DNA of 64,000 bases from Mesorhizobium temperatum (GTDB taxonomy: Bacteria; Pseudomonadota; Alphaproteobacteria; Rhizobiales; Rhizobiaceae), in contig NZ_NPKJ01000075.1 in NCBI RefSeq assembly GCF_002284575.1, positions 124,001-188,000 on the forward strand. The letters run 5' to 3'. A program made the translations under genes and the position numbers. The notes below the pieces were generated by a model. It searched no databases. It was not told where the DNA came from and saw only the letters and a list, made by a program, of their open reading frames with translations. Of the stretch, positions 59,042 through 64,000 are shown one piece after another (within the stretch, counting starts at the first letter, position 1; each line of letters begins with the position of its first letter).

Positions 59042-60388
59042 TCAAAGTGTCGATTGTGTCTGAGATGGAGCAACCCGCCAGACCTTGTTGCCGACGTCAT
59101 CCGCCACCAGCAGGGCGCCGCTCCGGTCTATCGCTACCCCCACAGGACGGCCAAAAGCCTTGTTGTCCTCGCTGAGGAAGCCGGTGAGGATGTCTTGAGG
59201 CGGACCGGAGGGCCTGCCGCCGGTAAACGGTACGAAAATCACCTTGTAGCCGCTGTGCGGCTTGCGGTTCCACGAGCCATGCTGCCCGACGAAGGCGCCA
59301 TTCCTGTATTGAGGACCGAACAGGTCGCCCGTGTTGAAGGTCAGGCCCAATGAAGCCGTGTGCGCCCCGAGCGCATAGTCCGGCTTGATCGCCTCGGCGA
59401 CGAGGTCGGGCCGCTGCGGCTCGACGCGATCGTCGACATGCTGGCCAAAATAGCTGTAGGGCCAGCCGTAGAAGCCGCCATCCCGCACCGAAGTCATGTA
59501 GTCCGGCACGAGATCGCTGCCGATCTCGTCACGCTCATTGACGGCGACCCAGAGCTCGCCGCTTTCCGGATTCCAGGACAGGCCGTTCGGATTGCGCAGC
59601 CCGGAGGCGAAGAGACGCGTCTCTTTCGAGGCGAGATCGATTTCCAGCACGGCGGCGCGGTTCTCCTCTTCCTCCAAGCCGTTCTCGCCGACATTGGAAT
59701 TGGATCCGACCGTCGCATAGAGCTTTGTCCCGTCCTGCGAGGCGGTCACGTCCTTGGTCCAGTGGTGGTTCCTCCCCGCAGGCAGGTCGACGATCTTCTC
59801 CGCCGGTGCGGTGATCTCGGTCGCGCCCTCCTGGTAGGGAAAGGCCACAATTGCATTGGCGTTGGCGACATAGAGCTTGCCGTTGAGCAGGGTCATGCCG
59901 AATGGCGAGAACAGCCCTGTGAGAAAGGCGGTTTTGGTTTCAGCCACCCCGTCGCCATCCTGATCGCGCAGCAGCGAAATGCGATTGGCGCTATGCGTTC
60001 CCGCGCCGGCCTGACTCTGGAAGAAATCTACGAAGAAGCGGCGTATGCTGAAGCCCTCGTCCGGCTTGGGCGGCGCATTGCTCTCGGCCACCAGCACGTC
60101 GCCGTTTGGCTGCACGTACAGCCAGCGCGGATGGTCGAGCCCGCCGGCAAACTCGTTGACCGCAAATCCCTGGGCCGCCGTCGGCTTCGTGCCCTGCGGC
60201 CACGGCGTGGCCTTGGCGACATGGACGGTCGGCAGCCAGGTCGGATTGGGCTCCGGCAGGGTCGGGTTGGGGCCATAGGTCTCCGCGATCGGAACTGTCG
60301 CCTCTTCGCGGGACAGGAAGAAGACGGCCCCGCCGGCGACGACAAGAAGAATGATCAGCACGAGAAGGGCGGTAAGCAAGTTTTTCAC
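59042..60388 (-). CDS. Membrane-anchored sorbosone dehydrogenase/PQQ-type aldose dehydrogenase-like protein
   Basis: 448-residue beta-propeller protein. An N-terminal anchor (LLTALLVLIILLVVAGGAVF) places the rest in the periplasm. FAGGLDHPRWLYVQPNGDVL then VAESN near residues 80-103 is the sorbosone-dehydrogenase signature. GRNHHWTKDV near 210, FASGLRNPNGLSWNPESGEL near 260 and FVGQHGSWNRKP near 365 match the aldose-sugar dehydrogenase propeller. GTG 60388 was chosen because it starts at the anchor and clears the neighbouring cytochrome gene. It is last in the leftward oxidase cluster and may feed electrons from sugar oxidation to the adjacent cytochrome c. PQQ use is inferred from family. 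Confidence 0.85.
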   Translation of the reverse strand: MKNLLTALLVLIILLVVAGGAVFFLSREEATVPIAETYGPNPTLPEPNPTWLPTVHVAKATPWPQGTKPTAAQGFAVNEFAGGLDHPRWLYVQPNGDVLVAESNAPPKPDEGFSIRRFFVDFFQSQAGAGTHSANRISLLRDQDGDGVAETKTAFLTGLFSPFGMTLLNGKLYVANANAIVAFPYQEGATEITAPAEKIVDLPAGRNHHWTKDVTASQDGTKLYATVGSNSNVGENGLEEEENRAAVLEIDLASKETRLFASGLRNPNGLSWNPESGELWVAVNERDEIGSDLVPDYMTSVRDGGFYGWPYSYFGQHVDDRVEPQRPDLVAEAIKPDYALGAHTASLGLTFNTGDLFGPQYRNGAFVGQHGSWNRKPHSGYKVIFVPFTGGRPSGPPQDILTGFLSEDNKAFGRPVGVAIDRSGALLVADDVGNKVWRVAPSQTQSTL

Positions 60389-60422
60389 CAGCACCTCGGA
60401 AGTCGAATGAACGCAAACGCGC

Positions 60423-61508
60423 TTATCGCGTTCCGGTTGCGGATGGAGCGGCCGATAGGGAGAAGTAGGCCGCAAGCGCACGGACGTCGTCGTCTGTCAG
60501 GCCCTTCGCGGCATTGGCCATGAGATGGCCGAAGCGCGTTCCGCCACGCTTTCCCGCCCTGAACAGCCCAAGCTGCGCCTCGATATAGCGCTCCGGCTGG
60601 CCGGCAATGGAGGGATAGAGCGGGCTGCGGTCGTGTCTCCCGTGACAGCCGAGACAGGCAGGCACGCCGGCGTCCTTCACCCCTTTCTCGGCGATTTCCC
60701 TGCCGCGCCGCACAAGTGCGGGATCGCCCCCGACGCCGGGGTGCATCGTCGGCAGGGCGGCGAAATGCTTGGCCAGGTCCGGCCAGAACTGAGGCTTTGC
60801 CTCAGTTGCGGGCATGGTCATCAACCCGCTTGCCCGGGCTCCCTCGGCATAGGCACGCAGGCTTTCAAGGAGATAGGCCTCGCTCTGCCCGGCGAGAACG
60901 GGTATCGCGGGACCGCGCCCGAGCCCGTCCGCACCGTGGCAGCGGGCGCAATCCGCGAGCGCCTGCCTTAGGGCTCCGGCAGCGCCTGCAGGAGGCGCAA
61001 GCCTTTCTCCATAGGCGAGATCACGATAGATGGCTTCGTCCATCGACGGCAGTTCGCGTAGGAAGGCGACCATCGCCCAGACCTCGTCGTCGCGTTCCTG
61101 CGTCGGCCAAGCCGGCATGCCGGTAAAGCGCACGCCGTGCTTGACGATGCGGAAAAGCTCCGCGTCGGACCATTCGCCGACGGTCCCGGCAAGGTCAGGC
61201 GGCTGCGGCAGCATCCTCATGACGACAGGAGATCGCGGTTCGCCCGGCGCACCGTGACAGATGGCGCAGCCGCGCGCGAAATGTCCGGCGGCCGGCTGGA
61301 TCGCATGGCGCGGCAGAGCTTCTGGAACGTCGACCGCCAGGGCATAGGTGCGCACAGCCGATCGCATGGCGAAATGGAGAAACCATTCCGTGATCTTCCA
61401 GTGGCCGCTTGAGGCACCGACATTGAAAAAGCCGATCCAGGCCGCCAGCACCACGACAAAGGGCAGAATGGCAAGCGCGATGGCGAGCTTCTTCCAGCTG
61501 ATATGCAT
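60423..61508 (-). CDS. Tri-haem cytochrome c
   Basis: 361-residue membrane-anchored c-type cytochrome. The N-terminal span (AIALAILPFVVVLAAWIGFF) is followed by three CxxCH sites: CAICH near residue 78, CARCH near 188 and CLGCH near 290. Later Met residues (RFTGMPAWP, and MTMPATEA) could be axial ligands. The layout resembles gluconate/alcohol-dehydrogenase cytochrome subunits, which carry electrons from periplasmic dehydrogenases to the oxidase. Its ATG overlaps the ctaG stop by one base (TGATG). The sorbosone-dehydrogenase-like gene is 34 bases downstream. Confidence 0.9.
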   Translation of the reverse strand: MHISWKKLAIALAILPFVVVLAAWIGFFNVGASSGHWKITEWFLHFAMRSAVRTYALAVDVPEALPRHAIQPAAGHFARGCAICHGAPGEPRSPVVMRMLPQPPDLAGTVGEWSDAELFRIVKHGVRFTGMPAWPTQERDDEVWAMVAFLRELPSMDEAIYRDLAYGERLAPPAGAAGALRQALADCARCHGADGLGRGPAIPVLAGQSEAYLLESLRAYAEGARASGLMTMPATEAKPQFWPDLAKHFAALPTMHPGVGGDPALVRRGREIAEKGVKDAGVPACLGCHGRHDRSPLYPSIAGQPERYIEAQLGLFRAGKRGGTRFGHLMANAAKGLTDDDVRALAAYFSLSAAPSATGTR

Positions 61509-62140
61509 CAGACCGCCTTCCGCGGCGGGGTGGCGAGCATGCGCGCGAAAAGCGTCACGCCGCCAGCCAGGTAGACCGCGGCGCCGAGCAGAAGCATGAT
61601 TACGCCGCCAAGCTCCTGATCCTGCTGGGCGGAAAGGGCGACGCCGAAGCAGCTTACCTCGCCCGTCCCATAAAGCGGCCTCGGGGTCAGCGCCAGCAGC
61701 GCGCCGAGCAAGGTCATATGCATGGACGTGAGAAGCAGGGCGAAAGCGCCGGCGGCATTGCTTGCGGTACCCGAGTCGCGGCGCGGCAGGCAGGCCAGCC
61801 ACAAGAACAGCCCGGCGGCGAGGAACGTGGCCTGCTCGATGGCGGTGGCAAACAGCGAGCTTTGCGCCAGCGTCCGCAAGGCCGGCGCGTGCCAGGACCA
61901 GACGACGATGAGTTCGACGAGGGAGGCGGGAAGGGCGAGGGTGAACGCCCGGCTTGCATCTGGTGTCGGGCCGAGCGGGATCCCAATCGCCATCAGCGGC
62001 GCAGCGATCGCCACCACTCCCATATGCGCCATCATGTGCGCCGAGAACGAATCGCGCCAGGCGTCGTGCAGTGGTCCGAGCCAGACCAGGGCGAGGACGA
62101 AGAGGCCGAGGATCAGGCAGGCGCGTCTCACCGGATACAC
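61508..62140 (-). CDS. ctaG: Cytochrome c oxidase assembly protein, CtaG (caa3) family
   Basis: Membrane protein of 210 residues with six hydrophobic segments. HMMAHMGVVAIAAPLMAIGI near residues 35-54 carries the conserved His-x-x-x-His/Met-rich first motif. VWSWHAPALRTLAQSS near 79-94 is the second, and LTSMHMTLLGALLALTPRPL then YG near 137-158 the third. This is the caa3-type CtaG, unrelated to the Cox11-type CtaG, and probably takes part in copper insertion. It overlaps the small membrane gene by 13 bases upstream and the cytochrome gene by one base downstream. Confidence 0.87.
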   Translation of the reverse strand: MYPVRRACLILGLFVLALVWLGPLHDAWRDSFSAHMMAHMGVVAIAAPLMAIGIPLGPTPDASRAFTLALPASLVELIVVWSWHAPALRTLAQSSLFATAIEQATFLAAGLFLWLACLPRRDSGTASNAAGAFALLLTSMHMTLLGALLALTPRPLYGTGEVSCFGVALSAQQDQELGGVIMLLLGAAVYLAGGVTLFARMLATPPRKAV

Positions 62141-62508
62141 TCCGTCAGGAACAACGCGGGCATCGCGGTGAAGATCACGGCGATGAAGCTGAGACCCGAG
62201 AGCAGCAGCGTCGCAAAACCCTGGAACAGGGTCCGGTCCCGCCTCGTCGGATCATCATGCGGCGGATCGTCGGTGCCGAAGCCCCATTGCCGCCAAGCGA
62301 GCCATGCGGACAGCGCGATGAGTGAAAGGGCGATCACAGTGGCGGCGGCGATGCCCGCGCGCACAGCGCTGAAACTCAGCCCGACAAGCTCGGGCTTAGC
62401 GCAATAGATCGCCGCGCCTATGTAGCAAACGAGGAAATGCGCAACCCACACCACGGGCGCGGTAAACAGCGTCCAGAGCGTTTCGATCTCTTTCGGGATC
62501 AGCCGCAT
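62128..62508 (-). CDS. Small three-span membrane protein of oxidase cluster
   Basis: 126-residue protein beginning MRLIPKEIETLWTLFTAPVV. Three membrane segments lie near residues 12-40 (APVVWVAHFLVCYIGAAIYC), 50-72 (AGIAAATVIALSLIALSAWL) and 95-120 (FATLLLSGLSFIAVIFTAMP). I do not know its function; similar small proteins sit between subunit I/III and CtaG genes in alphaproteobacteria. The ATG at 62508 follows GAGGCGAAG and leaves 7 bases after the oxidase stop; a start at 62541 would overlap that gene. Confidence 0.75.
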   Translation of the reverse strand: MRLIPKEIETLWTLFTAPVVWVAHFLVCYIGAAIYCAKPELVGLSFSAVRAGIAAATVIALSLIALSAWLAWRQWGFGTDDPPHDDPTRRDRTLFQGFATLLLSGLSFIAVIFTAMPALFLTECIR

Positions 62509-62515
62509 CTTCGCC

Positions 62516-64000
62516 TCACATCGCTGCCGGAAAGAGGCCAATGGTGACGAAGGTGATGACGGCGGTAATTAGCAGGAAATGCCAGTAGAGCACCACATTG
62601 CTTAGATCCATGTCATGCTTCGGCGTCAGTCGGCCGGCCAGCGAGCGTGCTAGGCAGTAGGCCTGCATGACCGTGCCGAGCGCCGCATGGGCGAGCACCC
62701 AGATCACGAGGATCCACACGATGGCGGGATAGACGTGGCGCGTCGGGTCCATGCCGGGAGACCACGGCGCGGCCAAGCCTGCGGCGGACGCGCCAACGGT
62801 CGTCAGCAGGGACAGCACCAGCAAGCCGCGCATAGCGGCCGTGGCGCCGCGCCTGTTGAACATGCGGGCCGCCACCATCAATCCCCACGCTGCAGCGAAC
62901 AGGATGGCAGCCGCCAGCGACCAGGCTGCGTCAGGCCCGGCAATCCCCGCGGTGAAGTCGATATGGATCGTCCAGTAGAAGAAATAGCCGAAGACGAGGC
63001 TGGCGAAGGCCGTGCCGTCGCCCACCATGGTGATGAACATCGCCCACCAGCCGACCGAATCGGGGCCGGAGGCATAAAGCGGCAGGCTGAGCCCCAGACC
63101 GACATCCTTTTCCGGCTTCTCTGGGATTTCTCCGGTGCCCGTCCAGAGCCAGTAGATGACGGCGCAAAAGCAGGTGATTGCGGCCAGCGCCGTCGCGATC
63201 CACCAGTGGAAGGTAAGCGCGATGAAGGCGGCCCCGAGCGAGAGGGCCGAGACGATCGTGACATGGGACGTGCCGCCGACGCGCAGCACCTGGATGGGTT
63301 CGGCGTCGAGCACGGAGGTGACCAGACCTTCGCGCCATCCCTCTTCCGCGTCGGGCAGGTAATAGCGGCCGCCATTGACCTTGCGCGCAAGGTCCTTCTG
63401 GTCCCAGAGGGGGTAGCGGCTGCGCACGATGGGTATCGAGCGGACGCCCCAGTTCTCCTCCGGCTCGGAGATCCATTCCAGCGTGCCGGCGTTCCATGGG
63501 TTGAATTCGCCGCGCGGCTCCCTGTGCTTCGGCCTGAGCACGTCGAAGACGACCACCAGCACGCCGGCGGCGAAGATGAAGGCTCCGGCCGTCGAGATCA
63601 GGTTCAGCCAGTCCAAGCCGATTTCGGCCGGATAGGTGAAGACGCGCCGGGGCATGCCGCGCAGCCCGCTCAGATGCATCGGAAAGAAGGCGATGTTGAA
63701 GCCGCAGAACATCAGCCAGAAGGCGAGCCGCCCGAGACGGTCGGAGAGCTTCTTCGCGTCGATCAGCGGATAGTAGTAATAGAGCCCGGCCACGACCGGA
63801 AAAAGCATGCCTCCGATCAGCACATAATGGAGGTGCGCGACGACAAAATACGTGTCGTGCGCCTGCCAGTCGAAGGGTGCGAGCGCCACCATGACGCCCG
63901 TCAGCCCGCCGATGACGAAGATGGCCAGCCCTCCGGTGCCGAACAGCATCGGGGTCGAGAAAATCACCCGGCCGGCGAGCATGGTGGCGATGAAGACGAA
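62516..64000 (-). CDS. ctaD: Cytochrome c oxidase subunit I/III fusion (partial, 5' end outside window)
   Basis: C-terminal 494 residues of a haem-copper oxidase; the frame is open to the window edge. DTYFVVAHLHYVLIGG near the start of the visible part has the His residues binding haem a3 and haem a. The helices after it (LAFWLMFCGFNIAFFPMHL, then GLRGMPRR) end subunit I. After a linker with GEFNPWNAGTLEWISEPE come about seven further spans. Within these, SVGWWAMFITMVGDGTAFAS and VLYWHFLLITAVITFVTIGL are subunit III features. A CoxA/CoxC fusion of this kind belongs to caa3-type oxidases. It is the most upstream visible gene of the leftward respiratory cluster. Confidence 0.92.
   Translation of the reverse strand, partial: FVFIATMLAGRVIFSTPMLFGTGGLAIFVIGGLTGVMVALAPFDWQAHDTYFVVAHLHYVLIGGMLFPVVAGLYYYYPLIDAKKLSDRLGRLAFWLMFCGFNIAFFPMHLSGLRGMPRRVFTYPAEIGLDWLNLISTAGAFIFAAGVLVVVFDVLRPKHREPRGEFNPWNAGTLEWISEPEENWGVRSIPIVRSRYPLWDQKDLARKVNGGRYYLPDAEEGWREGLVTSVLDAEPIQVLRVGGTSHVTIVSALSLGAAFIALTFHWWIATALAAITCFCAVIYWLWTGTGEIPEKPEKDVGLGLSLPLYASGPDSVGWWAMFITMVGDGTAFASLVFGYFFYWTIHIDFTAGIAGPDAAWSLAAAILFAAAWGLMVAARMFNRRGATAAMRGLLVLSLLTTVGASAAGLAAPWSPGMDPTRHVYPAIVWILVIWVLAHAALGTVMQAYCLARSLAGRLTPKHDMDLSNVVLYWHFLLITAVITFVTIGLFPAAM

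Noticed and set aside
1..64000. CRISPR array, tRNA, rRNA or phage structural genes
   Set aside because: No regularly spaced direct repeats, no tRNA cloverleaf or rRNA-like sequence, and no capsid, tail or integrase-like proteins were seen.

Overview
The window looks like a chromosomal segment of an alphaproteobacterium of the order Rhizobiales, probably a Mesorhizobium-like member of the Phyllobacteriaceae. The basis is the high GC with rhizobial codon usage, the many solute-binding-protein transporters (four ABC systems and one TctABC system), and a long intergenic palindrome (8412-8576) of a type I associate with Mesorhizobium-like genomes. The genus is inferred; no rRNA or tRNA gene was seen. 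Coding density is high, about 56 genes.

Layout. (1) 1-2898: a sugar ABC transporter (two permeases, ATPase), lacking its binding protein inside the window. (2) 3021-8204: a leftward catabolic operon (iron alcohol dehydrogenase, semialdehyde dehydrogenase, formamidase-like hydrolase) divergent from a GntR/FCD regulator, then a DJ-1/PfpI protein. (3) 8205-10656: a gene-poor patch with the palindrome, a truncated type I secretion ATPase and an AT-rich orphan membrane gene. (4) 10657-17592: a complete arsenite-oxidase locus aioX-aioS-aioR-aioB-aioA, with a textbook sigma-54 promoter and an upstream palindrome before aioB and a strong terminator after aioA. (5) 17690-24614: a LysR regulator divergent from a NitT/TauT-type ABC transporter, two short-chain dehydrogenases, a creatininase with all metal ligands, and a ureohydrolase; together this reads as a guanidino-compound (creatinine-like) utilisation operon. 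(6) 24704-34450: an unusual sugar locus with an FGGY kinase, a shikimate-dehydrogenase-like enzyme and a cupin phosphoglucose isomerase on one strand, and hexulose-phosphate synthase, phosphohexuloisomerase and a four-gene sugar ABC transporter on the other. (7) 34457-38902: TctABC transporter with mannonate dehydratase. (8) 39122-58945: a polysaccharide locus (Wzz-like, polymerase/ligase-like, Wzx, two GT4 glycosyltransferases, UDP-ManNAcA synthesis by wecB/wecC, a WecG/TagA transferase, asparagine synthetase, GH5 and heparinase-like enzymes, a membrane hydroxylase and a CelD-type acyltransferase). (9) 59042-64000: a respiratory cluster, all leftward: cytochrome oxidase subunit I/III fusion (runs off the window), a small membrane protein, CtaG, a tri-haem cytochrome c and a membrane-anchored sorbosone-dehydrogenase-like protein.

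How the parts work. In the aio locus AioX (periplasmic As(III) sensor) should signal through AioS to AioR, which with sigma-54 drives aioBA. In region 5 a substrate-sensing LysR, whose perfect palindromic operator lies in the divergent promoter, would control import and stepwise hydrolysis to urea and an amine. In region 6 the kinase, PHI, HPS and PGI could funnel an unusual ketohexose to fructose-6-P, glucose-6-P or ribulose-5-P. Region 8 builds an N-acetylmannosaminuronate-containing exopolysaccharide. The points most worth following up are the creatininase/ureohydrolase operon, the RuMP-enzyme pair in a non-methylotrophic setting, and the aio control region.
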